From: Paramarasmius palmivorus
Lineage: Eukaryota; Basidiomycota; Agaricomycetes; Agaricales; Marasmiaceae
NCBI GenBank assembly: GCA_037176845.1
Contig: JAYKXP010000186.1
Coordinates: 1 to 64,000, forward strand
Length of the DNA stretch: 64,000 nucleotides
Direction: 5' to 3'
The notes under the pieces: model-generated
Databases searched by the model: none
What the model was told of the DNA's origin: nothing
What the model saw: the letters and a program-made list of their open reading frames with translations, nothing else
Part shown: positions 25,201-35,780 of the stretch, in pieces
How the letters are laid out: each line of letters begins with the position of its first letter
Numbering within the stretch: the stretch's first letter is position 1
Translations under genes and position numbers: made by a program

Positions 25201-25445
25201 TATCGCTTGAATATGAGAATAGAGAATGCGAGGCAAGAGCTATTGTCCATCGTTGAAGTGCACGCTTTTATATGCCATAGTGGCTGAATTGAAGCTTATC
25301 TTTTTTGAAAGCTCTTCATTCTTCGAATCCGTCGCCATCGAGTTGTTGATCGCGCTCGTCGTCGATGATCTAGGTCGAAGTTGCATTGGGTGATGAGTGC
25401 CTGACTTTCCTTTTAGGATTAGCTTCGGGGTTGACTTGTGAGGTA

Positions 25446-26554
25446 ATGGATTTGTTCGGTGTTATTGTGGGAACACTCTGGCTCTTGTCCGGTTCCACGA
25501 TCATGTCAGCTGGCTCAAACACGCTTTGTGAAAGCTCACAGGTATGTATTCAGTTCTACGGTGTTTGTTCGACTGTTCTTATCTCGCGGTTTTAGGTGGT
25601 TTCTGAATCTTTCATTCGCGGATTAGGGGGAACAGAGGGTGTAGCGGAGCTGTTGAACAAGGACCTCTTGTTGAACCAAGATCGCCTACAGAAAGAGCTT
25701 GCTGGTAAGTTCCCTCAACGGTTTGAACAATGTGTGCCAACTTGTTGGATCTATGCGCCTTTTAGTGAAGGACGAGGCCCTTCGAAATATGCAAAAGCTG
25801 CTTTCCGAAATCGATGCTGCTTCACCTCGGCGACCAAGATTAGAAGGCTCTGAGTTAGTGGGCTCTTTAATTGGATTGTTATTCACGCTTGCTGATGAGG
25901 TTTACAGCAACATTTTCCTGGAGAAGATGTTCAAAACCAGAGGCCCAAGTTTTCATGCCTTTCCTTCCCTGTTCACTTCTAATGGTGAGCCAATGTACAT
26001 GAATCTATGCTTTGTGCGTAAACTGACCGTTTATAGATTGGGAATCAAATACAGATGGCAAAACGCAACTTATTCTTTCTATGCTGAGGATGGCCACGGG
26101 GTTGCATGTCTTGTCGCTTCGGGCTCAATGCGGTATAGAGTCCTTCGTCACTTATAGTGCATCTTGTCGTCTTGACATCATCATGGCTTATGATGAAAAC
26201 TTGCGAACGTGCCGTGAGTGTTACTTCGTCTTTGACTGTTTGTGTAGCTATTGATTTCAACTTACACACAATGGAATGAAAGCTTTTTGCTTCGACTTGC
26301 ATTTCGACTTCGCGTTCAGCTCGTACACCAGCGAAGGCATGGATTGCGATCAATGCACGACGCGGGTAGTGCGGTATGAGCCTCGAATATTCGAAAACTT
26401 GACCAATGGCTTTATGGACCAAATGGGCAGTTATTCGTATCCGTCGACGTTCTCGCTAGACTCTTTGACCTTTTTTATTCAATCTCTCACTTGCAGGCTG
26501 AATAGCGCTTTTGCCGAGGATGCTCGCTCCCGTCAGGACGTGGATTTGGCTTAG
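25446..26554 (+). CDS. Uncertain gene, hypothetical
   Basis: A spliced frame can be followed from ATG 25446 (MDLFGVIVGTLWLLSGSTIM, a hydrophobic start) through exons near 25598-25703, 25770-25984 and 26039-26210. It includes RLQKELA, SELVGSLIGLLFTLADEVYS and TQLILSMLRMATGLHVLSLR. The 3' half is unclear: two different frames between 26240 and 26554 look equally coding, and one must be wrong or the gene is decayed. No family recognised. It lies 135 bp before the JmjC-like gene on the same strand and could be a misjudged 5' part of it, although a good ATG and fresh N-terminus start at 26689. Confidence 0.3.
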
Positions 26555-26688
26555 GATTTGTGTTACGTGCTTTGGGGATCGTGCGGTAGATGATGGGCGA
26601 TTATGTAATTTAATTTGGATCCGGACAGGAAACTGCGTTGCTTTCCTTTCTTTCTTCCTTCTCAGACCACTGTGAAAGCTTGGCTGTG

Positions 26689-29600
26689 ATGAGTACTTCT
26701 GTCTCTCCTGTTGTTTCCGGCTCACCTCTGCCCGCTATTGCAAAGAGTGTGCGTAGTTCCGCCAAGGCAAAGCTTTCTCGCAAAGATGAGCCTTTGCCTT
26801 CGGCCACTGAGGAACCGCCGGTCGAGGTTTCTTTTGTGGATCCTTCCGAAATCCCTCTGCTACTGGATATGCCTTGGGCGACGGATTACATCTTCGATAG
26901 AGGTGTCCGCTGCTTACTGCTCCCGACAGATTTAAGGGTGAGTGTGTTGTTTTAACGTGATCTATGGTTCTGAAAGTTTTAGGTTATGGCGACATCTTTG
27001 TTACAAGAGCTTAGTCGGGCGCGCGACACTAATGGGACATGTCGCGCAGTTTTGGAAAATAAGGCACGTTTGTATGACAACCAGAAATCTGTAGGCTCGC
27101 TGTCGACTATTTTATTTGGCTTTCGGTTTTTGGACATCGCATGTTCACTCAAAAGGAGTGCCGATCTTGCATCAAAAGCCTGTGATTCTGAAACGCTTCG
27201 ACTACGACCGCTGAAAGACAAGACGATGCTGGTGGGCTCTAGTGGAAAGCTGGTGACTGTTTTCTGTTTTTCCGTCCGTTATATTTAGGCTGACGATTTT
27301 TTTAGCGAGGCGTGGCTTCACTCTGTGAGTCTACGCAAGGATGGCCTCGCGTTCTACGACAGCTTCATAGCTGTATGCAGTTGGACGGAGGATCTGTTCA
27401 ACCTATATCGCAGGCCAGCGAAGCGGTCGATGATCCATCTCGACGTCTATTAGCCACTGCGTTTCGATTGCTTGATGCTGTCACGACGGGTGATGTCACC
27501 TCTACGGTAAATAAAGCTCGATGCAATCTAGACGCTGCAGCGTTTATGTCAAATTTCATGTTTCGAGTAAGCAAGCAGGTTTCCTAAATCGCCTTTCATA
27601 CTTACTCTAACTCGATGATTACAGGGTCAAACTGATTTGCCATCTTCGTGGAGTAATCTTATTTTGGGGCTTACTAGGCAAGCTTGCTCTTATGACTTGG
27701 GCTTTGGAGAGACTGACCGTCTTGTGCCGTTTAGCGCTGCTCAACAGATGGGCTTGAGGTGTAAGGTTCCCGATAACCTTCCTTCTTTGTCCAGAGTACG
27801 TCAGCCTTTGTTTCTCGCACTAGGCGTTTCACCCTTGGTCTTGCTGTCCGACGTCGCTCCTATGTCGACAAATATCACCAAGTTACATGTCTTAAGGGTA
27901 AAGTCCAATCTGAGTACTCCATCGGTTGCTTATATTTGTTCCTCTAGGTACACCCGGACTTGTACGGACTTTATAAAGGCGGTCGTTAACTCGACCAGAG
28001 CCCTTTTACAAAGGCAACGGACAAAGAGCTGGTTAATCCCTGGGCTTCTTTTCCTGTTATTTGTCAACCATAATTCCGAGGTTTTTGTCCAAAAAAGGCA
28101 AGAGATCTGGGAGAAACTAACAGGCCGCTTTTGGGGTTCCAAAAATGGCAGGAGAGGAATTCCCAGGGTCTAGGTAACCCTAACAGGGTGTTCTAGGGCG
28201 CTTTTGGGCGCTTTTTGGCGCTTTTTTCACAGGAAAATTATTCCCACACTGCTGGCCACATCTGGGATGGTTCCCTGCTCCGCTTTTTGCTTCCCAAAAT
28301 GGAAGGTGGCCTTCCCAGGGGCTGGGAAACCATTACTGGCCGCTTTTTGGGCGCTTTTGGGCGCTTTTTGAGCGCTTTTTTAACAGGAAAAATATTCCCA
28401 CCATCTGGGGGTCATATGGAATGCTCACCTGCTCCGCTTTTTGCTTCCCAAAATGGAAGGTGACCTTCCCAGGGGCTGGGAAACCATTATAGGGCGCTTT
28501 TGAGCGCTTTTTTGGGCGCTTTTTTCACAGGAAAATTATTCCCACACCTCCTGACATCATCTGGCATGGTCCCTGATGCCTCCCTGCTCCGCTTTTGGCT
28601 TCCCAAAATGGAAGGTGCCCTTACCTCACTTTTTTCCACCCACAATCAATGTATTGGGGGGCTATTGGGGCATGCTGGGGGACTATAAAAATCGCATTTT
28701 TGAGAAAATGTGTTCCAATATGTCCTAGAAGTATGCCCCTGCAATTGGAGAGCAGGGGAATGCAAAAAAAGTGGTCCAAATATGGTAATTCAGGAAAATG
28801 GCCTATTGGATCTTGGGCTACAGGCCAGATATTGACATAGGGTAAGTTGGAGGACCTAGATACATCAAATACAAGCCTGGGCATACCAAATAGTACATAG
28901 ATTAGTGGGGGAATGGTGCTTAAATATCAAAAATACTGAAAATCTCCGAAATTGGGGGAATAAAATTCCAGGATGGAATGTAATGCAGCTGGGGCTTAGA
29001 TATTGTAAATGAGGGATGATATATATGTCCCCTTGATGGGTTTACAATCCTGGAGGGCTAGCTATTTTTCCAGATTTACTACACTCAAATTCGCTTTTTT
29101 TAGACATTGGTAATACTGTATTACAGGGAATGATTGGAATAGGCTAATACTTGTTCATAACCCACTCTAGGGTGTACAGATGACGACTACATAACTGCCC
29201 AAGCACTCCTGAATGTGTAACACCTTGTTCAATCCAATGTATTGTACATGTATGTAATACACCCAGTAATTCATGAATAGCACCTCAGGGAAGCATCCCA
29301 GCACCAAGAGGGTATCAAAATCGGATTCAGGCACCAAAATTACACTTTGTCACTTTGACATCAGATTTTTTGATCACATTTATATGTTGCTATTAAAAAA
29401 ATCGCATTTTTAGGGGTTTTTGTGTACTGGAGCATGGGGATTGCTCCTAAAATCACCAAAAGTGAATGAGAGACAGTTCACTATGCATAGAACAGGAATA
29501 TCAATTGCCTCCATGAATCCTACAGCAGGAATCCTTATGCCAGATGCATCAATTCTCAAAAACCCTCCCCCCCCTCCCACTGCATTATCAGAGGGCTTCA

Positions 29601-32600
29601 GGGATTGGTGGGGGGACTCTGGGAAACATCAGAATCAAATTCAGAGCACTCTAGAACATAGAAAATAAGTCTGGGGGGACAGAAATCCATTCACATTTGA
29701 CCCCAATACATGCACATTTAGTTGAATGCTTAAGTGTATATGCAATGTATGTTAACTTATAGCATAAAACTTGTCAGATACATATCTCAAGCTACAGTGA
29801 TTGGATTCCTTTCAACCCTGGACATATTCTTGACTGATTTTTCATCCTGAATTCGATTTTGAGCTTCCCCAAGCCCCCAGATCACTCCCTGCAATACTAC
29901 ATCCATAGTACATGTTTTCTGTAATTGTGCAGGAATTGATTAGTCTGGCATAAGGATTCCTGCTGTAGGATTCATGGAGGCAATTGATATTCCTGTTCTA
30001 TGCATAGTGAACTGTCTCTCATTCACTTTTGGTGATTTTAGGAGCAATCCCCATGCTCCAGTACACAAAAACCCCTAAAAATGCGATTTTTTTAATAGCA
30101 ACATATAAATGTGATCAAAAAATCTGATGTCAAAGTGACAAAGTGTAATTTGGGTGCCTGAATCCGATTTTGATACCCTCTTGGTGCTGGGATGCTTCCC
30201 TGAGGTGCTATTCATGAATTACTGGGTGTATTACATACATGTACAATACATTGGATTGAACAAGGTGTTACACATTCAGGAGTGCTTGGGCAGTTATGTA
30301 GTCGTCATCTGTACACCCTAGAGTGGGTTATGAACAAGTATTAGCCTATTCCAATCATTCCCTGTAATACAGTATTACCAATGTCTAAAAAAAGCGAATT
30401 TGAGTGTAGTAAATCTGGAAAAATAGCTAGCCCTCCAGGATTGTAAACCCATCAAGGGGACATATATATCATCCCTCATTTACAATATCTAAGCCCCAGC
30501 TGCATTACATTCCATCCTGGAATTTTATTCCCCCAATTTCGGAGATTTTCAGTATTTTTGATATTTAAGCACCATTCCCCCACTAATCTATGTACTATTT
30601 GGTATGCCCAGGCTTGTATTTGATGTATCTAGGTCCTCCAACTTACCCTATGTCAATATCTGGCCTGTAGCCCAAGATCCAATAGGCCATTTTCCTGAAT
30701 TACCATATTTGGACCACTTTTTTTGCATTCCCCTGCTCTCCAATTGCAGGGGCATACTTCTAGGACATATTGGAACACATTTTCTCAAAAATGCGATTTT
30801 TATAGTCCCCCAGCATGCCCCAATAGCCCCCCAATACATTGATTGTGGGTGGAAAAAAGTGAGGTAAGGGCACCTTCCATTTTGGGAAGCCAAAAGCGGA
30901 GCAGGGAGGCATCAGGGACCATGCCAGATGATGTCAGGAGGTGTGGGAATAATTTTCCTGTGAAAAAAGCGCCCAAAAAAGCGCTCAAAAGCGCCCTATA
31001 ATGGTTTCCCAGCCCCTGGGAAGGTCACCTTCCATTTTGGGAAGCAAAAAGCGGAGCAGGTGAGCATTCCATATGACCCCCAGATGGTGGGAATATTTTT
31101 CCTGTTAAAAAAGCGCTCAAAAAGCGCCCAAAAGCGCCCCAAAAGCGGCCAGTAATGGTTTCCCAGCCCCTGGGAAGACCACCTTCCATTTTGGGAAGCA
31201 AAAAGCGGAGCAGGGAACCATCCCAGATGTGGCCAGCAGTGTGGGAATAATTTTCCTGTGAAAAAAGCGCCAAAAAAGCGCCCAAAAGCGCCCTAGAACA
31301 CCCTGTTAGGGTTACCTAGACCCTGGGAATCCCTCTCCTGCCATTTTTGGAACCCCAAAAGCGGCCTGTTAGTTTCTTCCAGATCTCTTGCCTTTTTTAG
31401 ACAAATTTCTAGACAAAACCTCGAAATTATCATTTAAGGTTTCACCAAACACTGGACCTAGTATTTATCCACCGCCTTTGTAAAGGATTTCTGGTTAACT
31501 TAACGACCGCCTTTACAAAATCCGTACAAGGTCGGCTGCTAGGTATGGTATCACTATGGGAACGTGAGGCCCGGTGTTCTGCACCGAGTCGAACAGTTAC
31601 TTTGGTCTCAAATATTCAGAATCGCTAAAGGGGAAGCAACTTCATACGAGGCCTTGCAGGTTTTCGTACATGCTGCCCTTCCTTTGCTTCCTTTGGCTTA
31701 TCCAGAGCGTCATTTCTTTGCCCCCGGTATGAGTCTTTGGATTTTGTTTTTCATCTGACACTAACTGCGTTCTCCTTATAGTGTGTGATCGAATTGCTGT
31801 TATGCCTGTGGCTTTGGAGTACAAGCAACCTTTTGGAGACGCGTCTATGCAATCGCCGACCTCTCGTGGAGAACAGGAGCAACAGAAAGATGGGACGCCG
31901 CGTAGCGGATCAGAATTTGGTGATTCGTTTAACTAAAGCAATGGTTGGAACGTTTCGAAGTATTGACCTCCCTGACAGGGGTAAACCACGCTCGCGGTCC
32001 GTCTCGCGTTGATTTGGTATGTAGTTTGTCCATGGATTTCCCGGTGCATAGTAACGCAAGATCATGTAGGCCGGATCTACGATCGATCCTCTTCATCCGG
32101 TGCCCAGGACCAATGGAACAACGCCTGAAAGTGAATTGATACAGCTGCCAACTGCTGCTGAGCCGCAGTCGTTGACTGGTATATCAGCTGTATCAGAGAT
32201 CCAGTTGCGAGACGAAATACATCCAAACCACGCAGTCGTGTTAGGAAGACGAAGGACGCACGACAGATTTGACGATGGCGTCCTGTCTGCGACTTCTTTG
32301 CTTTATCCTGTGGTTCATGCGACGTCTTCGCTTCTGTTTGACGTCAGGCCTATGCACAATACAACACTGCCGGATGCTATGTCCATTCCAACTGAGTGGA
32401 GAGATGTAAGTCGCTCACTAGGGTGATTAGTATTTTTGTTGCTGATAGCTATTGTGCTAGCGAGTCACCGGGGACGGATATTTGCTGGTGGCTCCCAGTA
32501 GGAGAACACGATCGTATTGGCCTTGCTTCTATGTTCGTCTTTAATCTCTTCGTCCTCTGACAAGGTTTCATGTCTTCACTTGTTTTATAGGATAGCGTCA

Positions 32601-34364
32601 TAGCCGACATGGTTGCTTTCCTTCTGGACCGTTCAAATTCATACCAAAGTCGTCATAGTCATCCGGTGTTCTTTCACAGGCTGACCAGATCTACTGGCTC
32701 TTCTGGGATCGACAGCAAGCTTCTGGATGCGCTGTGTGGCGGTGAAACTTGTGGATTGAAGCATATTACCCCCGAGCAGTATTTACGCCTGGATCAGGAA
32801 GATCGATTACACGAGTTGGTTGGACTGTATCACGTTTTGGTTACCAATGAAGGCGATACGGGGCACGGGATTACGAAGAAAGAGCTGGGGTATATAGGCT
32901 CATATTCATCAACGCGCTCGGTGATAGGTCGGTCTCAAATTTAAAACGAGTTGTTGAGAGCTCGACGCTTAACATGGTTCTGTTTTAGATTATTCCCTTT
33001 CAATGCTTGGTTCTCTTTCCGCTCACGACTTCGCGAAGACGTCCTTTATGGATTTCCTTGAGAAAGCCCATGCTACCGCCTTCGAGGGGAGGGTGATGTG
33101 CTTTCCGAGGATACCGCATCCTTTCTCTACTGATGTTTCGTTCTCTCTGTCAACTAGTGCATTCTCTCGGGTATATTCGCTCGGCGACCCTGAGATAGAT
33201 TCGCTGTTTGATTTGAGCGGCGAACTGGACTGGCATTTTGTTGCGTCGCCGAATGCCTGTCATTTCTCGCCTGTTGCCTCAATGGGACTCAATACCGCGA
33301 TTACCATAAAAGAAGGTGCCTTGCTCCTCTTTATCGGAATGTCTACCGATGAAGGAATAAGGCTGGTCGCACCTGGACGTTTTGTTCTTTCGTCGTCTCA
33401 TCTTTTAGATGAAGAAGATGTTGCTGGTGTGCTTTTACTCGCAGGTGATAGGATGTGAGTTGCTTGCATTTGACTTTAATATTCTTGTATTTATGCGATC
33501 TTTAGGATAATGCGGCCTGGTTCTCCTTATTGCGTGTTCACTCTAGAGCCAACGATTCTCCGTGGAAGCAACTTCTACTGTGCGGCAACTATGGAACGGA
33601 CATACTGGGGTGTTATTCGCCAGTTTCTTTCCAAGGCAGATATTGTGTTGAAAGACAACGTTATGTCGCTCCAGATGCTAGTTCGCATAGCGCACCTTTG
33701 GCACGACGTCATTGTGAAATCACCCGTTCAATATATGGGTGACTGCGCTACTAATCGACAGTCATCGCGTCACATTCCAAACGTGCTGACACTAGATGGT
33801 TTGCTTCAGATTTTTTCTTTTCTCGCAATCCTAGAGTTCGGCACGGTTCTATGGCCAGGAAGATATTTAGTAGGCGGGAATTACTCGAAATTTGAAGCGG
33901 TTTACGGGCGAATACGAAGGCTTGGGTCCGACATATTGCATGCGATACATACCAACGTCGGGATTCGCGATAGACAAACCGGTCTTGATTTGTCGACGAC
34001 TTCCCTGTGGTATTCTTTCTACGCCCAACAGTGCGTGACCTTCTTGATGGTTTGTCAAGGGCTGGAAGGACTAAGAGTACCATGGGAAGAGGTAAAGACC
34101 AACCTCCTTGGAGATTTACGGCGGGACCAGCTCATGTTGCACGTGGTAGAGTCTCTGTTGAAGGGAGAGACCTGTTCATTCGGCAACGCATTTTTATCGT
34201 TGTCTCTTGGGCAATGCACTTCTTTTAGATGGAGTTTTGCTCATGATTTCCTTTCACGATATAGTATTCGCGTCCATGTTTCTGCTACAGACCACCTCGA
34301 CGGAAACGGCATGGGTTCGCCTCAAGATTCGTTTCCTGATTTACCTACTACTTCTAACTTATAG
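26689..34364 (+). CDS. JmjC/cupin-like protein, interrupted by a foldback element
   Basis: Twelve exons (26689-26937, 26983-27252, 27306-27566, 27625-27897, 31543-31726, 31782-31919, 31979-32016, 32070-32405, 32461-32532, 32591-32927, 32989-33454, 33506-34364) join in frame to 1160 aa if the insertion between exons 4 and 5 is ignored. The C-terminal half resembles the expanded mushroom JmjC-domain family: a SMGLNTAITIKEGALLLFIG block where these proteins have the metal-binding H-x-D strand, then GDRMIMRPGSPYCVFTLEPT and a following RGSNFYCAATMERT. The usual iron ligands look lost (H-x-D replaced by P-V-A, distal His replaced by Tyr/Asn), so demethylase or hydroxylase activity is unlikely. The N-terminal ~600 residues have no recognised domain. 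Two acceptor copies now exist, at 27947 and 31542, because the target-site duplication repeats CTAG|GTA. A 3.6-kb intron is long for a fungus, so expression is probably disrupted. Confidence 0.65.
27944..27950 (+). repeat. Target-site duplication, left copy
   Basis: CTAGGTA, identical to 31539-31545. It contains the splice acceptor TAG and the first codon of exon 5 of the interrupted gene. Confidence 0.75.
27951..29544 (+). repeat. Foldback element, left inverted arm
   Basis: Reverse complement of 29944-31538 with the same length to within one base. The inner part is almost identical; the outer ~150 bp (27951 to about 28100) is diverged. Confidence 0.85.
28195..28640 (+). repeat. Subterminal tandem repeats, ~150-bp unit (left arm)
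   Basis: Three consecutive units each contain a GGGCGCTTTT-type cluster, a CAGGAAAAWTATTCCCAC block, TGCTCCGCTTTT and TTCCCAAAATGGAAGGTG, ending AAACCATTA. Mirrored at about 30850-31295. Such subterminal repeats often act as transposase-binding sites. Confidence 0.7.
29545..29943. repeat. Unique loop of the foldback element
   Basis: 399 bp between the arms, containing C8/G-rich runs around 29567-29612. No homology to a gene recognised; the only open frame spanning it (from 29420) has no motif. Confidence 0.6.
29944..31538 (-). repeat. Foldback element, right inverted arm
   Basis: Inverted copy of 27951-29544. The inner part mirrors it almost exactly; the terminal ~150 bp near 31390-31538 is diverged and slightly rearranged. 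Confidence 0.85.
30850..31295 (-). repeat. Subterminal tandem repeats, ~150-bp unit (right arm)
   Basis: Inverted mirror of the three-unit array at 28195-28640. Confidence 0.7.
31539..31545 (+). repeat. Target-site duplication, right copy
   Basis: CTAGGTA, identical to 27944-27950. It restores the splice acceptor and first codon of exon 5 of the interrupted gene. Confidence 0.75.
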
Positions 34365-34729
34365 TGATTCTGATCTCCGTCTCACGTAGATTCTGGTCAG
34401 AGCGCCGTTGGGTCGATACATGGATGTTAATAGTACACTAGCACGGAAATACATTTATACCAGTACCTTTCAGCACTGTGAACCTCTACTCCAGCCTGAG
34501 CCATACCATTTCGGTTTAGGACTTTGTACTCATTAGTCAAGCTTGCCATGTCACCTGATTTTCGGTCTCTTTTTCGGCTACTCCCATCGTCGTCGAGCTT
34601 TTGATATTTCAGCAGGAATGGCTTTGTTACCAGCACTGGGGATTTGGATATGGTTTTATTGCCAAAGTACGTTTGTCATTTGATGTCAGTCTGGGAACTG
34701 TACTGATCTTTTTCCCTTCATAAGTTGTT
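34365..34729. other. Flank between JmjC-like gene and Helitron ORF
   Basis: 365 bp. A minus-strand open frame (34427-34636) here may be the 3' end of a host gene that continues to about 35780 on the minus strand. I cannot place the Helitron 5' end (expected TC after an A) within it. Confidence 0.3.
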
Positions 34730-35780
34730 ATGTTGGGATGCTCTGTCGTGCGCAAAGTCGACCTCTTAGCACGAGAACATCATTGCTCCGATTGTATTTC
34801 CCCCGATATGTCGTTCAAGAACACACCCTCTCTCCCAGAAACGTGTGCGACAAGTCAGAAGTCATTATCGCCAGCCTCTCATTCAGTCTTGCATGACCGT
34901 CTGTCGTGTTTTGAGTCGCTGCTAGGCTTCTACATTTACCCATTGGACAACAATCCATTGTGCTCAGAGCCTGTGTCAGGCCTTTCCGATCCTGTGTTGA
35001 ACACCGTTTTGTCGTGTTCTGAGCCGTTAGGCTTCTTCCGTCCCCATGTGAATGTCGATTCACGCACTGAGCCGTTCTCGGGCTTCTTTCATACCATCTC
35101 GAGCAATGCCTTCTCTCCTGTGGAGAATTGGTTCAGCTTCTTCCATCTGGTTTCAAATGAGCTTTTGCTCGACTCTGTATCTCTATTCGGCTCCACGCGA
35201 CTTTGCTCCCAGCATCCTATGAGGATCTTTGGTTCGATGACCATTGCGTCGATACACAGTCTCATTAATCGGTCTTGTATCTTCCTCTCCGCCCGTTCCT
35301 CTTGCAGTGGTTTTGATGCGTTCGAGGTATCGATGGCCGATTTGATCGAGGTCAAGCCGGTTTGCTTTCGGCTAAACATATCTAGGATCCATCCTTCGGA
35401 TTGGTCAGTAAACGCATGCTCGTTGAGTACGATTTCGGCCTGCAGGTCATTATTCTCTCCCGGCTTATCTTGTCTAGAGGACATTTCGGCCTTCCGACAG
35501 CTGGTCAGACCGTATGACGGTCGTCAGTATGTGGGCGAGCTTCTTCCGCTTGAATCCAATCTGAGTATGAGAGCGTGGTTTCTCTCATCACCAAATAGAG
35601 CACCTGTACCTGTTAATCTAGTACCCCTCCATATTCTTTTTAGCTTGGCTATGGTACACTGGATGAACTCGGTGGTGCAGGTCACCATCGAGTTTAGGTC
35701 CAAATACTGTTCTTTAGCTGAGAGTCGTGCTTCAATGCGTAAGGTTGAATTCAGGGCTTTGCTTCGTTCCTTGATTCAGT
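34427..35780 (-). pseudogene. Possible minus-strand gene remnant under the Helitron ORF
   Basis: The minus strand carries open frames with plausible protein composition (35089-35484, containing ERKIQDRLMRLCIDAMVIEP and SKSSFETRWKKLNQFSTGE), upstream pieces near 35500-35780 (SGRSSPTY, ILRLDSS) and a downstream piece at 34427-34636. The plus-strand frame over the same DNA is Ser/Leu/Phe/Cys-rich, as expected for the antisense of a charged protein. I could not join the pieces with clear splice sites. It may be a host gene cut by the Helitron or a captured fragment. Family unknown. Confidence 0.3.

Larger units (their letters stand above)
27951..31538. mobile_element. Foldback (long-TIR) transposable element, non-autonomous
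   Basis: A 3588-bp element consisting almost wholly of two inverted arms (27951-29544 and 29944-31538, about 1595 bp each) around a 399-bp unique loop. The ends are related over 17 bp (starting CACCCGGACTTG and, on the opposite strand, CAGCCGACCTTG), and it is flanked by the 7-bp repeat CTAGGTA. Only scattered differences are seen between the arms over the inner ~1.44 kb. The outermost ~150 bp of each arm are clearly more diverged and differ by small indels. No transposase or other convincing ORF is present; the open frames are mirror images of one another in the arms. It carries subterminal tandem repeats rich in GCGCTTTT. Class unknown: a 7-bp duplication does not settle the superfamily (hAT and Mutator-like elements give 8-11 bp). 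It can fold back into a very long hairpin. Confidence 0.85.

Noticed and set aside
29420..29668. 82-aa frame reaching the foldback loop, with a DWWGDSGKHQ-like stretch
   Set aside because: No start context, no homologue recognised, overlaps the inverted arm; likely chance.
28195..31285. Mirror-image ORFs inside the foldback element (for example 28500-28688 and 30800-30988)
   Set aside because: Each occurs in both arms as the same sequence on opposite strands and contains repeat-derived GCGCTTTT translations; no motif, so not genes.
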